From Clostridiales bacterium (GTDB lineage: Bacteria; Bacillota; Clostridia; Oscillospirales; Oscillospiraceae), in the NCBI GenBank assembly GCA_003150485.1, contig QALX01000006.1, forward strand, positions 1 through 64,000: 64,000 nt of DNA, in the 5' to 3' direction. Position numbers and translations under genes: made by a program. The notes under the pieces are model-generated. The model saw only the letters and a list, made by a program, of their open reading frames with translations. It was not told the origin of the DNA and searched no databases. Below, piece by piece: positions 50,625-62,520 of the stretch. The first letter of the stretch is position 1; each line of letters starts with the position of its first letter.

Positions 50625-50813
50625 ATTATAACGTTCCCGGCAAACATTGTAAACCGCTCTGGAAAAAATCCAGGGTTTTCCTTCTCACCGGCTCCCGCCC
50701 CCCCTTTCCCCAGGCCTTTCCACCGCTTTTGTCCCGTTTCTCCCCCTCCTGCCGGGAATTTTCTGAAAAAAAACAGGAAAGTATGTGCAATTTCTCTGGC
50801 AAGATGCTATAAT
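50625..50813. promoter_or_regulatory. Divergent promoters, DUF2156 and glmU units
   Basis: Leftward, TTTACA (50653-50648) and TATAAT (50630-50625), spacing 17. Rightward, GTGCAA (50785-50790) and TATAAT (50808-50813), spacing 17. A GCCCCG/CGGGGC stem lies near 50564-50579. The rest of the 350-bp gap is pyrimidine-rich with no ORF support. Confidence 0.55.
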
Positions 50814-50857
50814 AGAAATGATCCTAGTGATGCTTTTTCGAAGGGGGACTGAGTCTG

Positions 50858-52036
50858 ATGAATTGTGATAGCGCTGTTGTCTTTGTCGCCCGGGATCCGG
50901 ACGGCCCCGCTCTTCCGCTTCTGCTGCACAAGATTCTGTTTTCTCCTGCCGCCCTGTGGCTGTGCCGGAGTTTACAGTTGTCAGGCGTGAGGCGGTTTTT
51001 TGTCGTTACGGAGACGGACTATCTGGCCGACAGCGCCGCCTGCTTCCCGCCTGACGCCGTTGTCCTCCCCTTCGACCATCCCCAGCTCAGCGCCCGGATG
51101 GCCGCTTTCGCCGCCGACGCCCAGGACCAGGTGATCACCGTCACCCGGCCCGTCTGGCTCTCCTTCGCCGCCGCCGCGGACCTGGCCGGGCAGGATTTCC
51201 TGCTCCCCGCCGAGGGTTCCGCCGGCCTGTACCGGGTGGACCCGGCGCTGCTGGCCCAGGAGGGACTGTCCGCCGCGTCCTACGGGGAGTGCTATGCCCC
51301 GCCCCTGGGGCCGGACCCCATCCTGCTGCCCCTGTACTCTCTGGCGGACCTGGCCCGGGCCCAGTGCTGCGCCCGGCTGGATAACCTGTGCCGCTGGATG
51401 TCCCTGGGAGTCCAGGCCCTGGACATGGACACAGTCTACATTGACGTGGACGTGGACATCGGCCCCGGCACCCTGCTGCTGCCCAACACCATTCTCCGGG
51501 GCCGCACCGTCATCGGCTCGAACTGCGAAATTGGCCCCAGTACCATGATCCGGGACTGCGTGCTGGGAGACAACTGCATCGCCAACGCCAGCCAGCTCAA
51601 CGAGTCCCGGTTCGGTGACGGCGTGAACATCGGTCCCTTCGCCTACGTCCGCCCCGGCAGCAGCGTCGGAGACGGCTGCAAAGTCGGCGACTTCGTGGAG
51701 TTGAAGAACTCCACCCTGGGCCAGGGGACCAAGCTGCCCCACCTGATCTACGTGGGGGACTCCGACGTGGGCGCCCACTGCAACTTCGGCTGCGGCAGCA
51801 TCACCTGCAACTACGACGGCAACTTCAAATACCGCACCACCGTCGGCGACAACGCCTTCATCGGCTGCAACACCAATCTGGTCTCCCCCTGCCAGGTGGG
51901 AGACGGCGCCTACACCGCCGCCGGCACCACCATCACCAGTCAGGTCCCCCCGGACGCCCTGGCCATCGGCCGGACAGAGCCTGCGGTGAAAGAGGGCTGG
52001 GCCAGCCGTCACCGGGCCAAAAAATCCCAAGGGTAA
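50858..52036 (+). CDS. glmU: GlmU-type acetyltransferase with unrecognisable uridyltransferase half
   Basis: Normal GlmU acetylates glucosamine 1-phosphate through its C-terminal left-handed beta-helix and uridylates it through its N-terminal half. The 392-residue product keeps the acetyltransferase half: FAYVRPGSSVGDG, VGDFVELKNSTLG, HCNFGCGSITCNYDG and IGCNTNLVSPCQVGDGAYTAAGTTIT. The N-terminal 190 residues lack the nucleotide signature GxGTRM and the other Rossmann motifs, and are shorter than usual. It lies at the classic GlmU position before prs, pth and mfd. It may have lost the second activity or been repurposed. GGGGGAC precedes the ATG. Confidence 0.8.
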   Translation: MNCDSAVVFVARDPDGPALPLLLHKILFSPAALWLCRSLQLSGVRRFFVVTETDYLADSAACFPPDAVVLPFDHPQLSARMAAFAADAQDQVITVTRPVWLSFAAAADLAGQDFLLPAEGSAGLYRVDPALLAQEGLSAASYGECYAPPLGPDPILLPLYSLADLARAQCCARLDNLCRWMSLGVQALDMDTVYIDVDVDIGPGTLLLPNTILRGRTVIGSNCEIGPSTMIRDCVLGDNCIANASQLNESRFGDGVNIGPFAYVRPGSSVGDGCKVGDFVELKNSTLGQGTKLPHLIYVGDSDVGAHCNFGCGSITCNYDGNFKYRTTVGDNAFIGCNTNLVSPCQVGDGAYTAAGTTITSQVPPDALAIGRTEPAVKEGWASRHRAKKSQG

Positions 52037-52130
52037 CCATTTGGTATCCGCCGCTGCATCCGGCATACCTGATGCTGATCGTTCATCGAAATGAACAGGA
52101 GAAACATAAAGACAGGAGAGATGATAACTC

Positions 52131-53120
52131 ATGATTTCCCACGGTAAAGACATCAAAATTTTCTCCGGCAATTCCAATCCGGAACTGGCAAAGGGAATCT
52201 GCCGGGAACTGGGCCTGCCTCTGGGCGACTCGGAATGCGGCACCTTCTCCGACGGCGAGAGCTTCGTCTCCACCTACGAGACCGTCCGCGGCAGCGACGT
52301 GTTTCTGGTCCAGTCCACCTGCGCCGACGGCCTGAAGGGCACCGAGGGCTACCGTTCCGTCAACGACCATCTGATGGAGCTGCTGATTATGATCGACGCC
52401 ATGAAACGGGCCTCCGCCGGCCGGATCACCGCCGTGATCCCCTACTTCGGCTACGCCCGCCAGGACCGGAAGACGAAGCCCCGCGACCCCATCTCCGCCA
52501 AGCTGGTGGCCAACCTGCTGACCCAGGCCGGTGCGGACCGCATCCTGACCATGGACATCCACTGCAACCAGATCCAGGGCTTCTTCGACATCCCCATGGA
52601 CAACCTGCTGGGCAACACCCTCTTTGTGGACTACTTCTCCCGCAAGTACGCCGACTGCCACGCCGACACCATGGTGGTCTCCCCTGACGTGGGCTCCGTG
52701 GCCCGGGCCCGGACCTTCGCCCAGAAGCTGAACATGCCCATGGCCATCGTGGACAAGCGCCGCCAGCAGGCCAACTCCTCCGAGGTCATGAACATCATCG
52801 GCGATGTCACCGGCAAGCACGTCATCATGCTGGACGATATGGTGGACACCGCCGGTTCCATCTGCAACGGCGCAAAGGCTCTGATGGAAATCGGCCACGC
52901 CAAGAGCGTCGTCGCCTGTGCCAGCCACGGCGTCCTGTCCGGCCCCGCCCTGGAGCGGCTGGAAAACTCCGTTCTGGAGGAGGTTGTCTTCCTGGACACC
53001 ATCCCCAAGCCCGCCCGTATGAAGAGCGACAAAATCCACTATATCTCCGTGGCCAATATGTTCGCCGAGGCCATCGGTCGAATCTACAGCGACACCTCCC
53101 TGTCCACACTGTTCCGCTGA
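52131..53120 (+). CDS. prs: Ribose-phosphate pyrophosphokinase
   Basis: Prs makes PRPP from ribose 5-phosphate and ATP. The 329-residue product has KIFSGNSNPELA, the ATP region IPYFGYARQDRKTKPR and the PRPP loop HVIMLDDMVDTAGSI. SPDVGSVARARTFA is also conserved. It lies 94 bp after glmU and is probably in the same transcript. AGGAGAG precedes the ATG. A dense palindrome array of 266 bp separates it from pth. Confidence 0.95.
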   Translation: MISHGKDIKIFSGNSNPELAKGICRELGLPLGDSECGTFSDGESFVSTYETVRGSDVFLVQSTCADGLKGTEGYRSVNDHLMELLIMIDAMKRASAGRITAVIPYFGYARQDRKTKPRDPISAKLVANLLTQAGADRILTMDIHCNQIQGFFDIPMDNLLGNTLFVDYFSRKYADCHADTMVVSPDVGSVARARTFAQKLNMPMAIVDKRRQQANSSEVMNIIGDVTGKHVIMLDDMVDTAGSICNGAKALMEIGHAKSVVACASHGVLSGPALERLENSVLEEVVFLDTIPKPARMKSDKIHYISVANMFAEAIGRIYSDTSLSTLFR

Positions 53121-53150
53121 TTCCAGCCCAATCAATCAACCACCTAAGAA

Positions 53151-53416
53151 GGGGGTGCTGCACGCAGCACCCCCAGCCTGTCGGCTTTGCCGACAGGCTT
53201 CAAGAAAATGCAAGCATTTTCTTGAGTGCTTACAGCCCGACTGCGCGCCACCCCGGAGGGGTGGCCCTTGCGGGCTGAGAAGAGTTCTTTCCGACGTACA
53301 CGCCGCCGGAAAGAACAGACCGTACTTTTTCCGTCATTTTATGACGGAACTCTGCGAGGCCTCGTGCCTCCGCAAGTTTTTTAACATCCTGAGGGGGTGC
53401 TGCACGCAGCACCCCC
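53151..53416. repeat. Array of eight consecutive palindromes between prs and pth
   Basis: Stems in order: 53151-53174, 53175-53199, 53200-53225, 53233-53277 (with inner stem 53247-53265), 53284-53316, 53329-53349, 53353-53374 (one bulge) and 53393-53416. The first and last are identical 24-bp palindromes with arms GGGGGTGCTG and CAGCACCCCC. Stems two and three are perfect 11- and 12-bp hairpins that abut directly. I see no ORF across the block, so RNA or DNA structure seems to be its function. Confidence 0.85.
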
Positions 53417-53443
53417 CTCTCTGACTTTCCCGAGGTACCGTTT

Positions 53444-54037
53444 ATGTTCTTTTCCAAACGCTCCCGCCAGCCCATCACCTGGCTGCTGGTGTTCCTGGGC
53501 AATCCGGGGGCACAGTACGACAACTCCCGCCACAACGTAGGCTACCTCACCGCCGACGCCCTGTCCCGCCGGGTGAAAAAGCGCATCCAGCGGGTGAAGT
53601 TCAAGTCCTGGGTGGCGGACTTTGACTACGGCGGCGTCCATGTGCTGGCCATGAAGCCCACCACCTATATGAATCTGTCCGGCGAGGCGGTGCGGGAGGC
53701 CGCAGCCTTCTACAAAATTCCGCCGGAACGGGTGCTGGTGGTCTGCGACGACATCTCCCTGCCCGTGGGCAAGCTGCGCCTCCGCCGCCACGGCAGCGCC
53801 GGCGGCCACAACGGCCTGAAATCTATTATCGGTCAGCTCCACAGCGACCAGTTCCCCCGTCTGAAGATCGGCGTGGGTGCGAAACCCCACCCGGACTACG
53901 ACCTGGCTAACTGGGTCCTGGGCCACTTCTCCCCCGAGGACGCCAAGATCATGGACGAGACGGCGGACCGGGCCTGTGACGCCATCGAGTGCCTGCTCGC
54001 CCAGGGCATGGACCGGGCCATGGCCAAATTTAACTGA
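53444..54037 (+). CDS. pth: Peptidyl-tRNA hydrolase
   Basis: Pth frees tRNA from prematurely released peptidyl-tRNA. The 197-residue product has FLGNPGAQYDNSRHNVGY with the catalytic histidine, MKPTTYMNLSGEAV, CDDISLPVGKLRLRRHGSAG and GHNGLKSII. The basic N-terminal tail (FFSKRSRQPIT) is slightly extended. It lies in the conserved glmU-prs-pth-mfd order but is separated from prs by a palindrome array. A weak GAGGTACC lies before the ATG. Confidence 0.94.
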   Translation: MFFSKRSRQPITWLLVFLGNPGAQYDNSRHNVGYLTADALSRRVKKRIQRVKFKSWVADFDYGGVHVLAMKPTTYMNLSGEAVREAAAFYKIPPERVLVVCDDISLPVGKLRLRRHGSAGGHNGLKSIIGQLHSDQFPRLKIGVGAKPHPDYDLANWVLGHFSPEDAKIMDETADRACDAIECLLAQGMDRAMAKFN

Positions 54038-54101
54038 CCCGGCAAAAGACGGCCTTTTTTACGCCAGGCACTTCCTACAATTTAAGAGAACCTCTTGAAA
54101 A

Positions 54102-54127
54102 CCCCGGGGACAAACCGTCCCCGGGGG
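54102..54127 (+). terminator. Stem-loop between pth and mfd
   Basis: CCCCGGGGAC and GTCCCCGGGG form a 10-bp stem with a 5-nt loop, followed by GTGTTGTCG rather than a clean T-run. It is a weak terminator or pause site. Confidence 0.5.
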
Positions 54128-54175
54128 TGTTGTCGTATATTTTTTCACCTGTTTTCCACTGCTGAGGATAAAGCT

Positions 54176-57742
<3,567 letters not shown>

Positions 57743-57744
57743 CA

Positions 57745-57773
57745 TTGCAATCTCCACGGATTGCTGATAGGAT
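57745..57773 (+). promoter_or_regulatory. Candidate promoter of the PrsA-like gene
   Basis: TTGCAA (57745-57750), 17 bp, TAGGAT (57768-57773), 41 bp before the ATG. Confidence 0.5.
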
Positions 57774-57814
57774 AGTACTAGCTTTTACCAAGCAAAGGAA
57801 GGACTTGATTGCTT

Positions 57815-58999
57815 ATGCTGAAACGAATTTTGGCTGGCGGCCTCTCCGCCGCCCTGGCTTTTTCCCTGCTCACCGGCTGTGAAGCCCCTGCCGCGGACTC
57901 CAGCGCTGCGGGCAGCTATCAGGCCAGCATCCCCGCCGCCGCGGAGGAGGACGTAGTCAATTACCTGACCGATGGCGCTATTTCCTGTGCCGATACGGTC
58001 ATGACCATCAACGGCACCGAAATCTCCGCCGGCGCCTACTTCTACTGGATGTCCTACTACGCCAGCTATCTGGAATACAACTACCAGAGCACCACGGGCA
58101 ACAGCGATTTCAGCCTGTCCCAGCAGTATGACAAAAACACCACCTACGCCGAATACATCCAGGAGCAGACCGAGCAAACTCTGGTCTCCGCCGTCATCAC
58201 GACCCAGAAGGCCACGGAACTGGACGTAGCCCTCAGCGACGACGCCCAGGCCGCTCTGGACAACCTGGAGAAGAACGCCGACGAGAACACCCTCCTCTAC
58301 TACGCCACCGATCTGGAGGGCATGAAGCGCAACTTCACCGACTATTACTATTCTGACGCCCTTCAGACCAAGCTTTTCGAAAAGGGCGGCGAGTACTACG
58401 CCAACAAAAAGACCCTCCAGGATTACCGTGACGCCAACGTGTTCGGCGCCAAGCACATTCTGATTCAGACCACCGGCATGGAGGAGAAGGAGAAGGCGGC
58501 AGCCAAGGAGAAAATCCAGGGCTATCTGGACAAGATCTTGGCCAGCGACGACCAGGTATCCACCTTCGATCAGTACATGAACGAACAGTCCGAGGACCCG
58601 GGCCTGGCCCAGTACCCCGACGGCTATACCTACCTGACCGGCGACATGGTGGCCGAATTTGAGGACGCGGTGGCCGCTCTGAAGGTGGGAGAGATCACGC
58701 CGGAGGTGGTGGAGAGCTCCTACGGCTACCACATCATTATGCGCACGGAGCCCGATTTGGAGGAAATCGACAACGACACTCTGAAGGAACGCTATCAGCA
58801 GGACACCTTCAACGGCCTTCTGGACCAGTGGACCCAGGATGCCGAGGTCAGCTCCGCCGACACCCTGAAAAAGCTGGACGTGGAGGACTTCTTCCACAAG
58901 CTGAACACCCTCCAGAATATCATAGACGCTGTCACCCAGGAGGAAAGTGCTGCAAGCTCCGCCTCTGCCGCAGGAACTTCTCAGCAACCTGCACAATAA
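57815..58999 (+). CDS. prsA: PrsA-like lipoprotein peptidyl-prolyl isomerase
   Basis: PrsA-type foldases help secreted proteins fold outside the membrane. The 394-residue product has a lipoprotein signal (LAFSLLTGC, cysteine near residue 22) and an N-terminal SurA-like region with Tyr-rich stretches. The parvulin/PPIC domain lies near 205-320 (AKHILIQTTG, GDMVAEFEDAVAALKVGEIT and SYGYHIIMRTE). The ATG at 57815 lies 15 nt after AAGGAAGG; a TTG two codons earlier is unlikely. A 12-bp hairpin follows the gene and overlaps the next ribosome site. Confidence 0.88.
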   Translation: MLKRILAGGLSAALAFSLLTGCEAPAADSSAAGSYQASIPAAAEEDVVNYLTDGAISCADTVMTINGTEISAGAYFYWMSYYASYLEYNYQSTTGNSDFSLSQQYDKNTTYAEYIQEQTEQTLVSAVITTQKATELDVALSDDAQAALDNLEKNADENTLLYYATDLEGMKRNFTDYYYSDALQTKLFEKGGEYYANKKTLQDYRDANVFGAKHILIQTTGMEEKEKAAAKEKIQGYLDKILASDDQVSTFDQYMNEQSEDPGLAQYPDGYTYLTGDMVAEFEDAVAALKVGEITPEVVESSYGYHIIMRTEPDLEEIDNDTLKERYQQDTFNGLLDQWTQDAEVSSADTLKKLDVEDFFHKLNTLQNIIDAVTQEESAASSASAAGTSQQPAQ

Positions 59000-59027
59000 T
59001 TGCCCGCGGCGCCATTTTCCACAAGAC

Positions 59028-59072
59028 AAATCGCCTCCTTTGTGCTATCCTTAGCAACAGGAGGCGATTTTT
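59028..59072 (+). terminator. Terminator-like hairpin carrying the next gene's Shine-Dalgarno site
   Basis: AAATCGCCTCCT (59028-59039) and AGGAGGCGATTT (59059-59070) are perfect 12-bp arms followed by TT, then ATG at 59073. The AGGAGG of the downstream gene is the start of the 3' arm, so the stem could end prsA transcription or block translation of the HD gene. Confidence 0.7.
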
Positions 59073-59555
59073 ATGGAAACCTGTTGTTCCGCCTGGCAGG
59101 TGGAATTTACCTATCAAGTGGGCGATCTGCTCCGGACGCCGGAGGTCCAGTCCCTCCAGTCCTACTCCCACCATCACCGGGTCAGCCGTTATGAGCATGC
59201 CATGCTGGTGGCTCAGCTGGCCTTCCGGTTTGCCCGTACCTTCGGGCTGGACGGCCGGGCTGTGGCCCGCTGCGGTCTGCTCCATGACCTGTACGAGGGG
59301 GAGAAGAGCTGCCCCGCCGGTCCCTTCTTCTTTCTGCGCCACGCCTGGCACCACCCCAAGAAGGCCGCGAAAAACGCCCAGACCTTGACCTACCTGACCG
59401 GGAAGGAACAGAATATTATTGAAAGCCACATGTGGCCCATGTGCAAGGCTCTGCCCAGAAGCCGGGAGGCCTGGCTGGTGAATCTGGTGGACAGCTTTGT
59501 GGCCATGCTGGATATTTTGGGCTGGAACAGCATGATCCTGCAGCCCACTACCTAA
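59073..59555 (+). CDS. HD-domain hydrolase, 160 aa
   Basis: The product has an HD domain: RYEHAMLVAQLAFRFA (first His), CGLLHDLYEGEKS (His-Asp) and later conserved NIIESHMWPMC and NLVDSFVAMLDILG. It resembles clostridial HD hydrolases of unknown substrate, often near sporulation or wall genes. The ATG lies directly after a hairpin containing its AGGAGG. It could be expressed from read-through of prsA or only when the hairpin is open. A bidirectional terminator follows. Confidence 0.8.
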   Translation: METCCSAWQVEFTYQVGDLLRTPEVQSLQSYSHHHRVSRYEHAMLVAQLAFRFARTFGLDGRAVARCGLLHDLYEGEKSCPAGPFFFLRHAWHHPKKAAKNAQTLTYLTGKEQNIIESHMWPMCKALPRSREAWLVNLVDSFVAMLDILGWNSMILQPTT

Positions 59556-59567
59556 AACGAATCACTC

Positions 59568-59605
59568 AAAAAAATGCGTTTCCATTTCGGAAACGCACTT
59601 TTTTT
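59568..59605. terminator. Bidirectional terminator, HD gene / thiT
   Basis: TGCGTTTCC, loop ATTTC, GGAAACGCA, with seven A before and seven T after. Confidence 0.85.
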
Positions 59606-59628
59606 GCTTTTATGCTCTTCTGCCCTTT

Positions 59629-60201
59629 TTATTTTTGCAGGTCCTGTCCCAAAAAGTATTTCTTCATGGGCACGTACAGGACGGCGAACACCACCAGGCA
59701 GGCCGCCATGTCGATGACCATGTAGCTGCCGTTGTACAGGGCGGAATAGAACCAGGGAGAGGTCATGGTCATGCCGAAGAACTCGTCGGGCATGTACTCA
59801 GCCCAGATGGTGGCGCCCACCACCCAGTGGACCAGGAACCGGGCTACGGAGCCGATGACCGTGCCCGCAAAGACGCCCCACTTCTTCCCAGCACAGAGGC
59901 CGGCCAGCCCCAGCACGCCGAAGGCCAGGATGTAGTCCCCCAGCATAGACTGCCAGCCGATGGCAAAGCCGCCGTCCAGGAGCAGCTGCAAAATGCCAAA
60001 GACAAAGGAACAGAGCAGTCCGTCCTTGAGTCCCCAGCGGACGGCAAAGAAGAAGATGGGAAGCATGGACAGGGTGATAGACCCGCCCTGGGGCAGCTCG
60101 TAGAGCTTCAGATAGCCCAGGATCTGGGCCAGTGCCACCATGACGGCGCCCTCGCAGAGGGCACGGAGGGCAAAATGTGTTTTGTTGGTTTGTGCTGCCA
60201 T
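59629..60201 (-). CDS. thiT: Thiamine transporter ThiT (ECF S-component)
   Basis: ThiT binds thiamine and works with the ECF energising module. The 190-residue product has six helices with the family pattern LYELPQGGSITLSMLPIFFF near residues 33-52, FAVRWGLKDGLLCSFVFGIL and VVGATIWAEYMP, then YNGSYMVIDM. The Trp and Glu residues that bind thiamine lie in this last part. The ATG at 60201 follows AAGGAGGAAT. A TPP riboswitch and a terminator lie in its leader, which confirms thiamine control. Confidence 0.93.
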   Translation of the reverse strand: MAAQTNKTHFALRALCEGAVMVALAQILGYLKLYELPQGGSITLSMLPIFFFAVRWGLKDGLLCSFVFGILQLLLDGGFAIGWQSMLGDYILAFGVLGLAGLCAGKKWGVFAGTVIGSVARFLVHWVVGATIWAEYMPDEFFGMTMTSPWFYSALYNGSYMVIDMAACLVVFAVLYVPMKKYFLGQDLQK

Positions 60202-60243
60202 AGATAGATTCCTCCTTGTAATTGGATGGGCAGCGGCAGAAAG

Positions 60244-60268
60244 AAAAACGCCGCCCCTGGGCGGCGTT
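60244..60268 (-). terminator. Riboswitch-controlled terminator before thiT
   Basis: On the minus strand ACGCCGCC and GGCGGCGT form an 8-bp stem followed by TTTTTC. It lies between the TPP aptamer and thiT, consistent with transcriptional control. A GTGGAGC/GCTCCAC stem lies between (about 60282-60308). Confidence 0.7.
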
Positions 60269-60312
60269 GCTGATTGGACACATGGGTGGAGCAAATCCCG
60301 CTCCACCGTGAA

Positions 60313-60392
60313 TCCACTTCCTACGCCGGCATAACCCGGATCAGGTTCTAGGGTGCAATCTCAGCCGCGGCTGCCCGCGGCGCCCCTGTGAT
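60313..60392 (-). promoter_or_regulatory. TPP (THI-box) riboswitch
   Basis: On the minus strand the leader has the conserved CTGAGATTGCACCC and then GAACCTGATCCGGGTTATGC followed by CGGCGTAGGAAG. These match the pyrimidine- and pyrophosphate-sensor arms of TPP aptamers. A promoter TTGACA (60451-60446), 17 bp, TAGCAT (60428-60423) lies upstream. Confidence 0.92.
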
Positions 60393-60550
60393 TCTGTCGG
60401 GCCCTGGGGCCCGTTCCATTTTATGCTACCGCCTTTCCAGCCCCTTGTCAAGGGGATTCCGCCGGGACGGAACATTTTCCGGTCCGTCCGGCGGCGGACG
60501 GCCGCGCAAAAAGCCGCCCCAAGCCAAGTTGAGGCGGCCACTGTCATGGT

Positions 60551-60961
60551 TCAGGTGTATTTCTTGATGCCGTCGGCAGCCAAGTGGGCCTTGGCGGACA
60601 TGGTGATGGTGAACTTGATCCGGTTCCGCTCGCTGAAGGCGTCCAGCCAGTCCAGGAACCGCTCCACCTGCTCCTCCTCGTCACAGCGGATGATTTTGGT
60701 CAGGTTGTCGATAAAGATGTGGGTAATATCGTAGTTGCCTGCATAGATGCCGGACAGGAAGCCCTGAAACACCTCATAGCTGGGCAGTGTATACTCGTTT
60801 GTGGCGATCAGACGAATGTTGTAGTCGATGTCGTAAGTCAGTTCTTTTTTCGGTTCGATGCAAATCACGTTGCCGTGTTCCGTCTGGACGGCCGCATTGG
60901 CCAGGTCAATCAGCTGTTTGGTCTTCCCGGAGCCTGTATCATCCATGATGACTCTTACCAT
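60551..60961 (-). CDS. Small P-loop ATP-binding protein, 136 aa
   Basis: The product starts MVRVIMDDTGSGKTKQLIDL, a Walker A (GSGKT). It has a possible Walker B near ITHIFIDNLTKII and a basic C-terminus, with no further domain. I do not know the family; small standalone P-loop proteins may act as regulatory NTPases or as inactive relics of larger ones. AAAGGAG precedes the ATG. Between it and pgi (60962-61086) only a plus-strand CCCC/GGGG stem with a T-run (near 60988-61011) is seen. Confidence 0.65.
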   Translation of the reverse strand: MVRVIMDDTGSGKTKQLIDLANAAVQTEHGNVICIEPKKELTYDIDYNIRLIATNEYTLPSYEVFQGFLSGIYAGNYDITHIFIDNLTKIIRCDEEEQVERFLDWLDAFSERNRIKFTITMSAKAHLAADGIKKYT

Positions 60962-61086
60962 GATTCGTCACTCCTTTTTTCCGCTTACCCCTGTTTCAGC
61001 GGGGCTTTTTTCTATCTCTACTCTACCATATCGTACTGAAATTATCAACATTGTATTCCATGAATTTTCCGTAAATCTCCACATTC

Positions 61087-62424
61087 TCAGCCTCGGCCCA
61101 GCCGTTTGTTCAGGCGGCTGCCCAGGGCCTCATAGCCGGGCTTACCCAGCAGGCCAAACATATTTTTTTTATACGCCTCCACGCCGGGCTGGTTAAAGGG
61201 ATTGACCCCCAGGAGGTACCCGGACAGACCGCAGGCCAGCTCAAAGAAGTAGATCAGCTGCCCCACGTGGTAGGCGTCCAGGGCCTCCACCTGGATCAGC
61301 AGATTGGGCACGCCTCCGTCCACATGGGCCAGCCGGGTGCCCAGCATGGCCTGGTTGCAGACAAATTTCAGGTCTTTTCCCGCCAAAAAATTCAAGCCGT
61401 CCAGATTTTCCTCCTCTGGGCCGATAACCAGGCTGCCCCGGGTCCGCTGAAAGTCCACGATGGTCTCGAAGAGCATCCGCTCCCCCTCCTGGATGTACTG
61501 ACCCATGGAGTGGAGGTCGGCGGTGAGCTCCACGCTGGCGGGGAAAATCCCCCGGCCGTCCTTGCCCTCGCTCTCACCGTAGAGCTGCTTCCACCACTCG
61601 GCCATAAAGCGGAAGGCGGGCTCGTAACAGCCTAAAATTTCGACCTTTTTACCCGCTTTGTACAGGGCGTTCCGGGCGCCTGCGTAGCGCCAGACAGGGT
61701 TGTCCAGGCTGTCCTTCCCGTAGGCCGTCAGGGCGTCGGCAGCCCCCTCCATCAGCGCCGTGATGTCCACCCCGGACACCGCGATGGGCAGCAGTCCCAC
61801 GGCGGTGAGCACCGAGTAGCGGCCCCCCACGTCGTCTGGCACCACAAAGGTCTCGTACCCCTCCGCGTCCGCCAGGGTCTTCAGCGCCCCCTTTGCCCGG
61901 TCCGTGGTGGCGTAAATGCGCCGGGCTGCCTCCGCCTTCCCATATTTTTTCTCCAGCGCCGCCCGGAAGATCCGGAAGGCGATAGCGGGTTCGGTGGTGG
62001 TACCCGATTTAGAGATCACGTTGATGGAAAAATCCCGGCCCCCGATGAGCTCCAGGGTCTCCAGCACCGCGTCGGTGGACAGGGTGTTGCCCGTGAAGTA
62101 CAGGTCCGGCGTATCCTTCTGCTTCAGGTTATAGTTGGGGCTCTGGAGCAGCTCCACCACCGCCCGGGCCCCCAGATAGCTGCCGCCGATGCCGATAACC
62201 ACCAGCGCCTGGGAATCCTTCTGAATCCGCCGGGCCGCCTGCTGGATGCGGGCAAACTCCGCCCGGTCATAGGTCTCCGGCAGCCGGACCCAGCCCAGGA
62301 ATTCCTGCCCCGCACCGGTGCCCTTTTGCAGGGTCTCCCAGGCCATCTTCAGCCGGGGAAGCATTGCCGTCATCTGTTCCCGGGATATGGCGCTGTAAAT
62401 GGACGTATCATCTACTCTGATCAT
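61087..62424 (-). CDS. pgi: Glucose-6-phosphate isomerase
   Basis: Pgi interconverts glucose 6-phosphate and fructose 6-phosphate. The 445-residue product has the phosphate-binding SKSGTTTEPAIAFR near 135 and GIGGSYLGARAVVELL near 70. The catalytic region GRGIFPASVELTADLHSMGQ lies near 285, and NPFNQPGVEAYKKNMFGLLG near the C-terminus. The length is typical of the short Firmicutes type. The ATG at 62424 follows GAGGAGGAAT; an ATG 11 codons earlier is less likely. Confidence 0.96.
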   Translation of the reverse strand: MIRVDDTSIYSAISREQMTAMLPRLKMAWETLQKGTGAGQEFLGWVRLPETYDRAEFARIQQAARRIQKDSQALVVIGIGGSYLGARAVVELLQSPNYNLKQKDTPDLYFTGNTLSTDAVLETLELIGGRDFSINVISKSGTTTEPAIAFRIFRAALEKKYGKAEAARRIYATTDRAKGALKTLADAEGYETFVVPDDVGGRYSVLTAVGLLPIAVSGVDITALMEGAADALTAYGKDSLDNPVWRYAGARNALYKAGKKVEILGCYEPAFRFMAEWWKQLYGESEGKDGRGIFPASVELTADLHSMGQYIQEGERMLFETIVDFQRTRGSLVIGPEEENLDGLNFLAGKDLKFVCNQAMLGTRLAHVDGGVPNLLIQVEALDAYHVGQLIYFFELACGLSGYLLGVNPFNQPGVEAYKKNMFGLLGKPGYEALGSRLNKRLGRG

Positions 62425-62520
62425 GCCGCATTCCTCCTCTTGGGCGGGCGTTGCCACTAGCTTATGTAAAGTTTACCATCGCCCCATTTAAAAAACAACG
62501 CTTTTCAGTAGAAAAAACCC

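Noticed and set aside
53151..53416. CRISPR array
   Set aside because: The units are different palindromes without repeated direct repeats or uniform spacers; only the two ends are identical.
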